Source of the DNA: Halobacillus andaensis
GTDB taxonomy: Bacteria; Bacillota; Bacilli; Bacillales; Halobacillaceae
Reading direction: 5' to 3'
Assembly (NCBI RefSeq): GCF_014636475.1
Contig: NZ_BMEL01000002.1
Location: 248,001-312,000 of the forward strand
DNA: 64,000 nucleotides
Shown here: in pieces, positions 8,173 to 16,234 of the stretch
Layout: every line of letters starts with the position of its first letter
Position numbering within the stretch: position 1 is the first letter of the stretch
Translations under genes and position numbers: made by a program
The notes under the pieces: generated by a model
Told to the model about the DNA's origin: nothing
The model's input: only the letters and a program-made list of their open reading frames with translations
Database searches by the model: none

Positions 8173-9472
8173 TCTCATTTCCTCCTTTCACAATGTGGAT
8201 GTACGCATCTAACGCGACAGCTAACACTTCTTCTTCAAAATCAAAATGGGGAGAGTGATGGTTGTCTGGTAAGTGAGTTCCAAATAACATGTACGTCGCT
8301 TTACCGCCCTGCTTTTGTACTTCATTCATCATAAAGCTTGCGTCTTCAGAACCTGAGACGAGAGCATAAGGCTCAACGTTTTGAATGAGGTCACTTGTTT
8401 GGCACGCGTTCGTGATCGATGGAATGAGCAACTCGTCACAGCGTAACTCTTCGGTTTCCCCGACGAAATCAATTTCAACATCCACGTGATGCATGGCAGC
8501 AGCTGCTTCAAGGATCCGTCGCGCTTCCATTTGCATGTATTCATTAATGTTCTGTGTTTCTCCTCTAGTCTCCAATTCCAAATAGCCGCGGTCTGAAATG
8601 ATATTTCTTCCGTTTCCGGCGATCAGTTTACCGACGTTAATTCTGCTTACTCCTTCACTATGACGTGATATCGAGTGTAATTGAGTAGCTGCGGTCGCTG
8701 CTGCTAATAATGCATTGCGGCCCGCTTCAGGCTTCATGCCGGAGTGTGAAGATTGACCTTTAAAGTGAACATTGAGTTTGGATGAGGCTAGAAAGCCTTT
8801 AGTCGTCGCAGCAATTGTACCGACGGGGAGGGACTGGATACCGATATGCCCGGAGTAAAAGGCATCAACCCCGGTGAGCCATCCTTTTTCCGTCATGGCC
8901 CTGGCTCCGCGGCCGCCTTCTTCAGCTGGTTGAAAGAGCAGCGTAAACTTCCCATTGAGTGTGTTTTGATGCTGCGCTATAAATTGAGCGAGGCCGATAC
9001 CGATGCTTGTATGACCATCATGAGCGCACGCGTGCATGACGCCTTTGTTTTTAGAAATAAAAGATTCTTTAAAAGGCACGTGCTTGTCCTGCTCAGCTTC
9101 TTCTATGGGTAACGCGTCAATGTCAAAACGGAAGGCGAGATGGTCTCCGCTTCGTTCTGTATCGTAAACAGCGACAATCCCCGTGTGACCACCGTGCATG
9201 GCAGTCATCCAGTCCTCAGGAACACCCATCGCTTTTGCCCGTTTCTCGTTCTCGGCACGTTCACTTTCAGGAGGAACGCCGTAACGTGCGTCGCTTTTTA
9301 GAGCTTCTTTGCCGCAATACACGGTAAATCCAAGCTTCTTAAGTTCTTCCCCAATGACATAGGTCGTGTAGTATTCCATAAATCCTAACTCAGGATATTG
9401 GTGCAAATGACGCCGCCACTGCAGGAGTGAGGGTTCGATCGTTTTGGAATAGTGTTTTAAATTTATCGTCAA
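8165..9472 (-). CDS. M20 amidohydrolase, aminobenzoyl-glutamate hydrolase subunit A-like
   Basis: 435 residues. The N-terminus RRHLHQYPELGFMEYYTTYV and the insertion GVPEDWMTAMHGGHTG are characteristic of the AbgA branch of M20D peptidases. Metal ligands are visible in MHACAHDGHTS, PAEEGGRGAR and YSGHIG. In E. coli, AbgA/AbgB cleave p-aminobenzoyl-glutamate taken up by AbgT; an AbgT gene lies in this same operon. The start is TTG at 9472 after a GGGGAGATAAGG leader. The dimerisation domain is intact, so it is probably functional. Confidence 0.87.
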   Translation of the reverse strand: MTINLKHYSKTIEPSLLQWRRHLHQYPELGFMEYYTTYVIGEELKKLGFTVYCGKEALKSDARYGVPPESERAENEKRAKAMGVPEDWMTAMHGGHTGIVAVYDTERSGDHLAFRFDIDALPIEEAEQDKHVPFKESFISKNKGVMHACAHDGHTSIGIGLAQFIAQHQNTLNGKFTLLFQPAEEGGRGARAMTEKGWLTGVDAFYSGHIGIQSLPVGTIAATTKGFLASSKLNVHFKGQSSHSGMKPEAGRNALLAAATAATQLHSISRHSEGVSRINVGKLIAGNGRNIISDRGYLELETRGETQNINEYMQMEARRILEAAAAMHHVDVEIDFVGETEELRCDELLIPSITNACQTSDLIQNVEPYALVSGSEDASFMMNEVQKQGGKATYMLFGTHLPDNHHSPHFDFEEEVLAVALDAYIHIVKGGNEIA

Positions 9473-9486
9473 TTTCCTTATCTCCC

Positions 9487-10674
9487 CTACGTAAGAGTCT
9501 TCAGTGTATCAAGGGCTACAGCTGCTAAAAATTCACTTCCTATCGGCAATGCTTTTTCATTTAGCTTAAACCCAGGATCGTGAAGGGGTTTCTGATTTTC
9601 GGCATCTTCGATTTGAGTTCCAAGCCATATGAAGGCTCCTTCGTACTCAAGTAGAAATCTAGAAAAATCTTCACCAGCTAAAGCAGGGTCAAGGGCGGGA
9701 GCAGCGTCTTCACCAAGAAGCTTCCGGGAGGAGCTCCTGGCTTGCTCAGCCCATTTAGGTGTATTAATGGTGGCGGGATAGCCGTCAAGGTATTGAATGT
9801 CTGACTCTGCTTCAAAGGCTGACACCGTTTGCTCAATGATGGTGTGGAATCGCTGCTTCACTTTTTCTTTGACTTCAGGTTTAAAGGTACGGACCGTTCC
9901 TTCAAATGTGACTTGATCAGGGATAACATTATAGCTGTATCCACCTTCAATTCTTCCGATTGTAACGACTGCAGAGTCGAGCGGATTTACGTTGCGGCTC
10001 ACGATCGTCTGAAGACTGGCAATGATTTGATTTGTAATAATAAGCGCATCATTTCCGTCGTGAGGCATGCTCGCATGGCCGCCTTTTCCTTTAATGGTTA
10101 CTTTGAAACGATCGGAAGCCCCCATCATTTCTTTATCTCGAATGCCAACTTTACCTACAGGAAGACTTGGCCACACGTGCTGACCGTAAATGACATCTGG
10201 CGTATATTTATTAAAAACTCCGTCCTCCATCATTTGTTTCGATCCTCCATGTGGAGAATTTTCTTCAGCTGGCTGGAAAACAAGCAGGATTGTTCCGTTA
10301 ATCTGATCCTTTATTTTTTCTAACGCATAGCCGGCGCCTAGAAGCATAGCCGTGTGTGCGTCATGTCCGCACGCATGCATCTTTCCGTTATTTTCGGAAG
10401 TGAAGTCATGATCATTGGCTTCCTGAATGGGGAGCGCGTCCATATCTGCTCGAAGGGCGACCGTTCCTCCCGGTCTTTCCCCTTCAATAATTCCGAGAAC
10501 ACCCGTTTCAGCGAATCCAGCCTCCCACTTCACACCATAGTCCGTTAACTTTTCTTTCACTAAAGAAGAGGTTTCATATTCTTCATTGGCTAGTTCAGGG
10601 TTCTTGTGTAAGGTTCTGCGAATGTCTATGATTTCGCTTTCTATTGATGTAATGAATTCTTTGATGGTATTCAA
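9487..10674 (-). CDS. M20D amidohydrolase (AbgB/N-acyl-amino acid deacylase type)
   Basis: 395 residues, the usual M20D length. N-terminal RRTLHKNPELANEEYETS, metal-binding MHACGHDAHTAM, QPAEENSPHGG and YGQHVWPS, and the C-terminal LAGEDFSRFL and HDPGFKLNE are all present. The family removes acyl groups from amino acids (hippurate, IAA-amino acids, N-acetyl amino acids). It is the first gene of the minus-strand operon and starts with TTG at 10674, seven bases after GGAGG. The leader carries the promoter and the conserved motif at 10692-10719. Confidence 0.87.
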   Translation of the reverse strand: MNTIKEFITSIESEIIDIRRTLHKNPELANEEYETSSLVKEKLTDYGVKWEAGFAETGVLGIIEGERPGGTVALRADMDALPIQEANDHDFTSENNGKMHACGHDAHTAMLLGAGYALEKIKDQINGTILLVFQPAEENSPHGGSKQMMEDGVFNKYTPDVIYGQHVWPSLPVGKVGIRDKEMMGASDRFKVTIKGKGGHASMPHDGNDALIITNQIIASLQTIVSRNVNPLDSAVVTIGRIEGGYSYNVIPDQVTFEGTVRTFKPEVKEKVKQRFHTIIEQTVSAFEAESDIQYLDGYPATINTPKWAEQARSSSRKLLGEDAAPALDPALAGEDFSRFLLEYEGAFIWLGTQIEDAENQKPLHDPGFKLNEKALPIGSEFLAAVALDTLKTLT

Positions 10675-10691
10675 AAAAGAACCTCCTTCTA

Positions 10692-10719
10692 TTTAAGGAC
10701 AATTTCCTTTAATGTTCCG
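10692..10719 (-). promoter_or_regulatory. Candidate operator of the M20/AbgT operon (copy 1 of a shared motif)
   Basis: AAGGA (10695-10699), five bases, TCCTT (10705-10709), then TTCCG (10715-10719) on the plus strand. Spacing and flanks match the motif before abgT. A consensus -10 TATAAT (10730-10735 on the minus strand) lies just upstream, placing the motif at about +4 to +31 of the transcript; the -35 region is weak. Confidence 0.6.
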
Positions 10720-10869
10720 TTATTAATGTATTATAACAGATTGAATTTAAATTGCACCCTTATTCGACAAAATTTTTAGAAAAATTATAATTATGCATAG
10801 AATTGCAGGAATTATTAAAACAGAAAGGAAATATAAGGATGGAAATGTTTTTGTAAGGAGTGAAAAAAG

Positions 10870-10983
10870 GTGGGATTTGTAAGTAGACACGAGAAAAGAG
10901 ATAGAGGATTGCCGGAATATCGTGAGCATCTGCTCGAAAAAGCTTTAGAAGATTTAATGGGGGAGCCAGGTGTAATAGTGTGA
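10870..10983 (+). CDS. Possible 37-residue small protein
   Basis: GTG start at 10870 with AAGGAG nine bases upstream and 37 sense codons to TGA. The product is charged and probably helical (EYREHLLEKALEDLMGEP). It lies divergently beside the M20 operon with no obvious partner. It is not recognisable as a known family, and could be the relic of a larger gene since repeats begin about 50 bases downstream. Confidence 0.35.
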   Translation: MGFVSRHEKRDRGLPEYREHLLEKALEDLMGEPGVIV

Positions 10984-11017
10984 AGCTATTATTAAAAAAG
11001 TGATCTAAACCCAAAAA

Positions 11018-11044
11018 TAGCCCCTAACGTTAAGTAGGGCTCAG
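11018..11044 (+). terminator. Hairpin abutting a family B repeat
   Basis: AGCCC ... GGGCT stem, with the repeat terminus CAGCTTGTAGAG beginning at its last bases. It could terminate the small ORF at 10870, but no clean T-run follows. Confidence 0.35.
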
Positions 11045-11235
11045 CTTGTAGAGAATTCTCTTTTACCTTGTAAGTGTAAACATTCCGTCCATGATCAAGA
11101 GGAAAGGTTTTTAGGAAACGACTCCCTTTCCATGGGCGAATGGTGTGCCTCCTCGGGCTTTATAAGCCCTCCGGGTCACACCTTATTCGTATCTCCCATA
11201 GGAGTGTCGCCGTTTCCTAAAACCCTTTTTCGATA
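11036..11235 (+). repeat. Dispersed repeat family B
   Basis: Starts with CAGCTTGTAGAGAA and contains a long imperfect hairpin: AGGAAACGACTCC at about 11115 pairs with GGAGTGTCGCCGTTTCCT near 11200-11219. Further copies lie at 21355-21510 and 37216-37465. The only ORFs here are short and unsupported. Confidence 0.85.
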
Positions 11236-11239
11236 AACG

Positions 11240-11330
11240 ATCACTAAAACAAGTGACGACTCCTGCGAGACGAGCAGACAGGAGAGACCCCGGAGATCGT
11301 AGGTCGAGGAGACTTTCCGTCTACATTTTA
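11240..11330 (-). repeat. Repeat family E fragment, inverted
   Basis: The reverse complement matches 47770-47835: GACTCCTGCGAGACGAGCAG here corresponds to the CTGCTCGTCCCGCAGGAGTC side there, and both share AGACTTTCCGT. Confidence 0.7.
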
Positions 11331-11369
11331 CTTAAAGCGTGAAAATGTCTTGTGTTAGGTAGTAAAGAG

Positions 11370-11450
11370 TTTTAGGAAAGCGTTCCTTTCGACGTGGGGT
11401 CGTTCGATCTTGGCACAGGACGTGCAGAATGTAATCGACTCCTTGTTATG
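11370..11450 (+). repeat. Repeat family C hairpin module
   Basis: Contains ACGTGGGGTCGTTCGATC, TTGGCACA and TAATCGA in the same order as 37319-37375. A related module is embedded in family A at 2665-2705. Confidence 0.7.
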
Positions 11451-11504
11451 ATCTCCTCAGGCTATTTAGCCGTTAGGTTCCCTATCAATCTTAAACGATT
11501 ATTC

Positions 11505-11615
11505 AAAAATCACGAGACGCCTGCGGGAAAGCAAGAGCTGAAGATCCATCGGGGTGGTCTTCCCCGATTAGCTGAAGCCTTGCCCGCGGCAAGCGAGTGT
11601 GTTTGAATAATCAAC
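11505..11615 (-). repeat. Repeat family A fragment, inverted
   Basis: GAAGATCCATCGGGG ... TTGCCCGCGGCAAGC matches the family A core in reverse orientation. An ORF starting at 11394 runs through repeats C and A and is not a gene. Confidence 0.7.
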
Positions 11616-11634
11616 TCCAGTCTAAACTTCCTAA

Positions 11635-11676
11635 TAAAAAATGACCCTCAACAGTGAGGGTCATTTTTTAATTTCG
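11635..11676. terminator. Bidirectional terminator after dapA
   Basis: ATGACCCTC (11641-11649) pairs with GAGGGTCAT (11656-11664); A-run on one side and T-run on the other. It lies just past the dapA stop on the minus strand. Confidence 0.9.
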
Positions 11677-11692
11677 TTATTGTCTCTGATCC

Positions 11693-12580
11693 TTAGCCGA
11701 CGGCTTCGATATTTTGATCAGGCAGCATCTTTTGCAATTCGTTTTTCTCTTCTGCCGTAAGAGGGAGCATCGGTAAACGAACATCGCCTACGTAAATCCC
11801 TTTCATATTTAAAGCGGCTTTGACAGGAGAAGGACTTGGAGCGGCAAACAATGCTTTCATAATAGGTAACAATTTACGGTGCATGGCACCTGCATATTGC
11901 ACATCTCCATCATTGAAACTATGAACCATTTGCTGCATTTCATTTCCTATCACGTGGGAAGCAACAGATACGACGCCTGTACCACCAATAGATAGGATTG
12001 GCAGAGTCATCCCATCGTCTCCGCTATACACAGTGAATTCATCCGCTGTTCGGCTGATGATCTCCGTAACCGCATCTAAATCACCGCTTGATTCTTTAAC
12101 GGAAACGATATTGTCTATTTCGGACAGACGAACAATCGTTTCTGGAAGCATATTCACAACACTTCTTCCAGGGATGTTATACAACATCACAGGCAGGTTA
12201 GTGGATTGGGCGATCGCTTTAAAGTGTTGATATAACCCTTCTTGAGATGGTTTATTGTAATATGGAGCAACGAGCATCACAGCATCGACACCTGTTTCTT
12301 CAACCTTTTGCGTTAAGCTGATTGAAGCATGCGTATTGTTTGAGCCAGTGCCTGCAATAACAGGAACGCGGCCATCGACGATTTTTACAACGTAGCGGTA
12401 AAATTCAATTTTTTCATCAGAAGTTAGTGTAGGTGATTCCCCGGTTGTTCCTCCGATTACTAATCCGTCCGAACCATTTCCAATTAAATGATTAACTAGT
12501 GTTCGAGTTGCATTAAAGTCAATTTCGCCCTTTTGATCAAACGGAGTGACCATTGCCGTTAAGACTTGGCCATAATTCAT
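11693..12580 (-). CDS. dapA: 4-hydroxy-tetrahydrodipicolinate synthase
   Basis: Condenses pyruvate with aspartate semialdehyde in the first committed step to diaminopimelate and lysine. The 295-residue TIM barrel shows the Schiff-base lysine K162 (VSVKESSGD), Y134 and R139 in LYNIPGRS, and T45/T46 in GGTTGES. The frame stays open upstream into the riboswitch, but the ATG at 12580 has AAGGGTG at a good distance and matches the family N-terminus. Unlike B. subtilis, where dapA sits in the asd-dapG operon, it is monocistronic here and preceded by a lysine riboswitch. Confidence 0.95.
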   Translation of the reverse strand: MNYGQVLTAMVTPFDQKGEIDFNATRTLVNHLIGNGSDGLVIGGTTGESPTLTSDEKIEFYRYVVKIVDGRVPVIAGTGSNNTHASISLTQKVEETGVDAVMLVAPYYNKPSQEGLYQHFKAIAQSTNLPVMLYNIPGRSVVNMLPETIVRLSEIDNIVSVKESSGDLDAVTEIISRTADEFTVYSGDDGMTLPILSIGGTGVVSVASHVIGNEMQQMVHSFNDGDVQYAGAMHRKLLPIMKALFAAPSPSPVKAALNMKGIYVGDVRLPMLPLTAEEKNELQKMLPDQNIEAVG

Positions 12581-12644
12581 AACTTCACACCCTTTTCTTA
12601 AGATTTTAAATAATAGAGGCGGGACGGGCTGTTCAAGTGTAAGC

Positions 12645-12680
12645 ACAAAAAAGCAACAACGAAGGGTATCGTTGTTGCTG
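12645..12680 (-). terminator. Riboswitch-controlled terminator of dapA leader
   Basis: AGCAACAACGA/TCGTTGTTGCT stem (12652-12679), followed on the minus strand by TTTTTTGTG. It lies between the lysine aptamer and the dapA start, as expected of a transcription-attenuating L-box. Confidence 0.9.
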
Positions 12681-12704
12681 TAGAAATCGATTGATTGTTG
12701 CATC

Positions 12705-12886
12705 GTTTCTGCAAAGATAGCCCTCCATATAGTTTCCTATATGACAGTCCTGTATTTGTTCAATAGCAGAACCAGCATCAAGAATATGAGTTTCTTTCCG
12801 CTTCGGCAAATACCCCTTTTCACAATGATCCAGGGACCTCATAGTCCTCACATTGTGTACTGATGGTCTTCGCACCTCTATCCTCT
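12705..12886 (-). ncRNA. Lysine riboswitch (L-box) aptamer
   Basis: Read on the minus strand, conserved L-box elements occur in order: AGAGGTGCGAAG at the 5' side, CATCAGTA, a GAGGACTATGAGGTC hairpin, TTTGCCGAAGCGGAAA, GATGCTGGTTCTGC, GGACTGTCAT and the closing GGAGGGCTATCTTTGC. A terminator follows. Lysine binding should stop transcription before dapA. ORFs crossing it are artefacts. Confidence 0.93.
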
Positions 12887-12925
12887 CTTCAATAAATTGA
12901 AGGAAGAAAGTATTTAGTTGCCTGA

Positions 12926-12954
12926 ACTATAACAGAATTGGTGATTGAATACAA
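12926..12954 (-). promoter_or_regulatory. Promoter of the dapA riboswitch transcript
   Basis: Minus strand: -35 TTGTAT (12949-12954), 17-base spacer, -10 TATAGT (12926-12931). Transcription would begin about 35 bases upstream of the aptamer. Confidence 0.75.
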
Positions 12955-12978
12955 GGGGAATATCCGTTTTTATATTTT

Positions 12979-12993
12979 CAAATGTGACATTTG
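12979..12993. promoter_or_regulatory. Perfect palindrome in the dapA-qoxA divergent region
   Basis: CAAATG-TGA-CATTTG, a 6-3-6 perfect inverted repeat. It lies upstream of both the dapA promoter and the qox promoter. Binding protein unknown. Confidence 0.35.
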
Positions 12994-13122
12994 TGAAGAG
13001 ATTCCCTAATAGGTTTGATCCAAAACATTTAAGGATATTTACAGATGTAATGATAAATTTCAACATCCTTCAAGTCATTCGCCGTATATTCCCGCCATTA
13101 TGATTAATTTTTTCCAAATTAG

Positions 13123-13138
13123 TGACGATTTTTCGTCA
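13123..13138. promoter_or_regulatory. Palindrome upstream of the qox promoter
   Basis: TGACGA-TTTT-TCGTCA, a perfect 6-4-6 inverted repeat about 48 bases before the qox -35 box. A half-site-like TTCGTCA recurs at 13192-13198 inside the promoter spacer, so a single regulator may bind both. Confidence 0.4.
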
Positions 13139-13185
13139 AAATTTTAAAAAGTTGTGAGCGATCAATGACAATTTTATTAACTTTA

Positions 13186-13213
13186 TTTCAATTCGTCATA
13201 TTTTTGCTATACT
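13186..13213 (+). promoter_or_regulatory. Putative sigma-A promoter of the qox operon
   Basis: -35 TTTCAA (13186-13191), 16-base spacer, -10 TATACT (13208-13213) preceded by TTGC. It leaves a leader of about 70 bases before qoxA. Confidence 0.6.
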
Positions 13214-13291
13214 ACTTTCAGTTAAAGTGCAATCTATTAACTTATTATGCGGCAGAGCCTTTAAATAAAGAAAAAAAAGGAGTGTAACCGA

Positions 13292-14275
13292 GTGAAAAGC
13301 ATGAAGCAATTCTTCAAAAGAGGACTGATTTTACTTCCACTCAGTCTTGTCTTGTTTTTGAGCGGGTGCAGCCAAATGGCTGTTTTTGATCCCAAAGGGC
13401 CGGTAGCTCAAACTCAAAGCGATCTCATTATTTATTCCATTATACTCATGTTATTTATCGTGGTGGTCGTGTTTGCGCCTTTCGCCTATTTTGTATACAA
13501 GTACCGGGACACGAACCCGAAGCGAAAAGAGAGCGACTATGACCCACATATGCACGGAAATACGATGATTGAGATCGTGTGGACTGTGATTCCTTTTATT
13601 ATAGTGGTTGCATTAAGTATTCCGACGGTAGAAACGCTGTATGAATTAGAAAAACCGCCTGAATCTGAAGAAGCAGCAACTGAAGATACAAAAGAGCCAC
13701 TTGTCGTTTATGCAACAGCAGCTGATTGGAAATGGTTCTTCAGTTATCCGGAGGAAGACATCGAAACCGTAAATTATTTACACATTCCAACAGATCGTCC
13801 TATAGAATTCAGGTTATCGTCGGCTGATTCAATGGCAGCCCTGTGGATTCCTAGATTAGGCGGTCAAAAATATGCCATGGCTGGAATGGAAAATACCCTT
13901 TATCTTCAAGCGGATGAAGAAGGGGTTTACGATGGCAGGAACTCAAACTTTAACGGTGAAGGATTTACGAAGCATACCTTCGAAGTCTATGCCGAAAGTG
14001 AAGAGGACTACAATGACTGGGTGGAACAAACTCAGAATGAAGCTCCCGAATTGACTCAGGAAGAGTATGATGAATTACTTGAACCTGGCCTTACAACTGA
14101 AGCAGAATTCTCTTCCACTCACTTAGAGTGGGTCGATCACGGGACAAACGATGGCCGTGATTATGCTGTAAACCGCCACTATGATTTATATGGCGAGCTC
14201 ATGCATTTATATAGCGATCAAGAAGCCGAAGATTTCATGGATGAAGAGAATGATGATGATCATGAAAGTCATTAA
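13292..14275 (+). CDS. qoxA: Cytochrome aa3 quinol oxidase subunit II
   Basis: Membrane-anchored subunit II of the terminal quinol oxidase. The lipobox LFLSGC places the lipidated cysteine at residue 26; two transmembrane helices follow (about 40-65 and 85-108), then an extracytoplasmic cupredoxin-like domain. The CuA Cys-x3-Cys motif of cytochrome c oxidases is absent, which supports quinol rather than cytochrome c as electron donor. At 327 residues it is similar to B. subtilis QoxA, with a strongly acidic, His-containing tail. The GTG start has AAGGAG nine bases upstream. First gene of qoxABCD plus one extra gene. Confidence 0.95.
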   Translation: MKSMKQFFKRGLILLPLSLVLFLSGCSQMAVFDPKGPVAQTQSDLIIYSIILMLFIVVVVFAPFAYFVYKYRDTNPKRKESDYDPHMHGNTMIEIVWTVIPFIIVVALSIPTVETLYELEKPPESEEAATEDTKEPLVVYATAADWKWFFSYPEEDIETVNYLHIPTDRPIEFRLSSADSMAALWIPRLGGQKYAMAGMENTLYLQADEEGVYDGRNSNFNGEGFTKHTFEVYAESEEDYNDWVEQTQNEAPELTQEEYDELLEPGLTTEAEFSSTHLEWVDHGTNDGRDYAVNRHYDLYGELMHLYSDQEAEDFMDEENDDDHESH

Positions 14276-14295
14276 AAGAAAGCAGGTGAGCAACT

Positions 14296-16233
14296 ATGCA
14301 GCTTGACGAATTTTTCGTTACGGGCGAACCGCTTATATATGCAGGGATGGTTTCGATTGTCCTTGTATCTGCCGCTATCCTATTTATATTGACGTATTTT
14401 AAAAAATGGGGCTGGTTATGGCGTGAGTGGTTAACGACCGTTGATCATAAAAAAATAGGAATTATGTATATTCTTAGTGCTTTAGCGATGTTGTTCCGAG
14501 GTGGAGCCGATGCGCTTATGATGCGTACACAGCTTGCCTTTCCAAATATGAACTTCTTAAATGCACAGCACTATGATGAGATATTTACAACCCACGGTAC
14601 AGTGATGATTATATTTATGGCGATGCCGTTTCTAATTGGGTTAATGAACGTTGTCGTACCGCTTCAAATTGGGGCACGTGACGTCGCTTTTCCTTATTTG
14701 AACGCGTTGAGCTTTTGGTCATTTCTATTTGGTGCCATGCTGTTTAACATTTCCTTTGTTATTGGCGGATCACCAGACGCCGGCTGGACAAGCTACACGC
14801 CGTTAGCGGGAGCAGCTATGAGCCCTGGACCTGGACAGAACTTCTATCTAATGGGGCTTCAATTATCAGGTATAGGAACGCTCGCATCAGGGATTAACTT
14901 TATGGTAACGATTCTTAAGATGCGTGCGCCGGGCATGAAAATGTTCCAAATGCCAATCTTTACGTGGTCTACGTTGATCACTTCATTTATTATCGTTTTT
15001 GCATTCCCGATCTTAACTGTTGCGTTAGCGCTTATGACGCTTGACCGTATTTTCGGAGCTCAGTTCTTTACCTTAACAGGTGAAGGAATGCCGATGATGT
15101 GGGCTAACTTGTTCTGGATGTGGGGACACCCTGAAGTATACATTGTTATACTTCCTGCATTTGGTATCTTCTCAGAGGTTATTTCAACCTTTGCTCGTAA
15201 GCAGCTGTTTGGTTATAAAGCAATGGTATGGGCGATTATTTTAATCGCTGGGTTAAGTTTCTTAGTATGGGTCCACCACTTCTTTACGATGGGTGCCGGT
15301 GCTTTTGTAAACTCTGTATTCTCAATTTCAACGATGTTGATTGCCGTACCAACCGGGGTGAAAATATTCAACTGGTTAGGGACGCTGTATAAATCGCGAA
15401 TTAACAATACCGTAGCAATGATGTGGTCGCTTGCCTTTATTCCGAGTTTCGTTATCGGTGGTGTGACCGGTGTTATGCTCGGTATGGCATCTGCGGACTA
15501 TCAGTTCCACAACTCTTATTTCTTAGTGGCACACTTCCACTATGTATTAATTGCAGGTACAGTTTTTGCTTGTTTCGCAGGTCTTGTTTTCTGGTATCCG
15601 AAAATGTTTGGGCACAAGCTCAACGAAAGACTCGGCAGATGGAGTTTCTGGTTTTTCGTCATCGGCTTCCACGTTTGTTTCTTCCCGCAGTATTTTGCAG
15701 GGTTAGACGGAATGCCGCGTCGTGTCTTTACGATCATTCCAGAGTGGATGCCGCTTAACATCATCTCTACAGTAGGGGCATTTGGAATGGGAGTAGGTTT
15801 TGCCATCTTCTGCTACACGATCGTTTATAGCTATCGTTATAGTGAACGAGAAACATCAGGAGACAGCTGGGATGACGGACGTACGCTTGAATGGGCGACG
15901 CCAACACCGATTCCTTTCTACAACTTCGCTACAGTTCCACATGTCGATAGCCAGGATGCCTATGTGAAGCTGAAGGAAGAAGGAAAAACGACATTTGAAG
16001 AAGACGAATTAGAACCGATTCATATGCCTAGTAACACAGGTCAGCCGATCATATTCATGGCATTCTTAGCGATTGCAAGTTTCGGTCTTGTGTTTGAATG
16101 GATGTGGATGGCCATTGCCGGCTTACTTGCTGGTATTGTCATGATGGTTATACGTTCCTTTGATTACGACGAAGGTTACCACGTTGAAGTAGATGAAATT
16201 AAGCGTACAGAACGCTCGGCAAGGGGGTTATAA
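14296..16233 (+). CDS. qoxB: Cytochrome aa3 quinol oxidase subunit I
   Basis: Catalytic haem-copper subunit that reduces O2 to water and pumps protons. 645 residues with about 14-15 membrane helices. Signature elements: THGTVMIIFMAMPF with the low-spin haem His, WGHPEVYIVILPAFG with the CuB His and the His-Tyr pair, WVHHFFTMGAG with the CuB His pair, and VAHFHYVLI with the haem a3 and haem a ligands. It starts 20 bases after qoxA, with AGCAGGTGAG as binding site, and is followed directly by qoxC. Confidence 0.97.
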   Translation: MQLDEFFVTGEPLIYAGMVSIVLVSAAILFILTYFKKWGWLWREWLTTVDHKKIGIMYILSALAMLFRGGADALMMRTQLAFPNMNFLNAQHYDEIFTTHGTVMIIFMAMPFLIGLMNVVVPLQIGARDVAFPYLNALSFWSFLFGAMLFNISFVIGGSPDAGWTSYTPLAGAAMSPGPGQNFYLMGLQLSGIGTLASGINFMVTILKMRAPGMKMFQMPIFTWSTLITSFIIVFAFPILTVALALMTLDRIFGAQFFTLTGEGMPMMWANLFWMWGHPEVYIVILPAFGIFSEVISTFARKQLFGYKAMVWAIILIAGLSFLVWVHHFFTMGAGAFVNSVFSISTMLIAVPTGVKIFNWLGTLYKSRINNTVAMMWSLAFIPSFVIGGVTGVMLGMASADYQFHNSYFLVAHFHYVLIAGTVFACFAGLVFWYPKMFGHKLNERLGRWSFWFFVIGFHVCFFPQYFAGLDGMPRRVFTIIPEWMPLNIISTVGAFGMGVGFAIFCYTIVYSYRYSERETSGDSWDDGRTLEWATPTPIPFYNFATVPHVDSQDAYVKLKEEGKTTFEEDELEPIHMPSNTGQPIIFMAFLAIASFGLVFEWMWMAIAGLLAGIVMMVIRSFDYDEGYHVEVDEIKRTERSARGL

Positions 16234-16234
16234 T

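Noticed and set aside
11394-11606. 70-codon ORF between repeat B and dapA
   Set aside because: Spans repeat families C and A with no ribosome binding site.
12633-12875. 80-codon minus-strand ORF upstream of dapA
   Set aside because: It lies wholly within the lysine riboswitch and its terminator and has no binding site or coding character.
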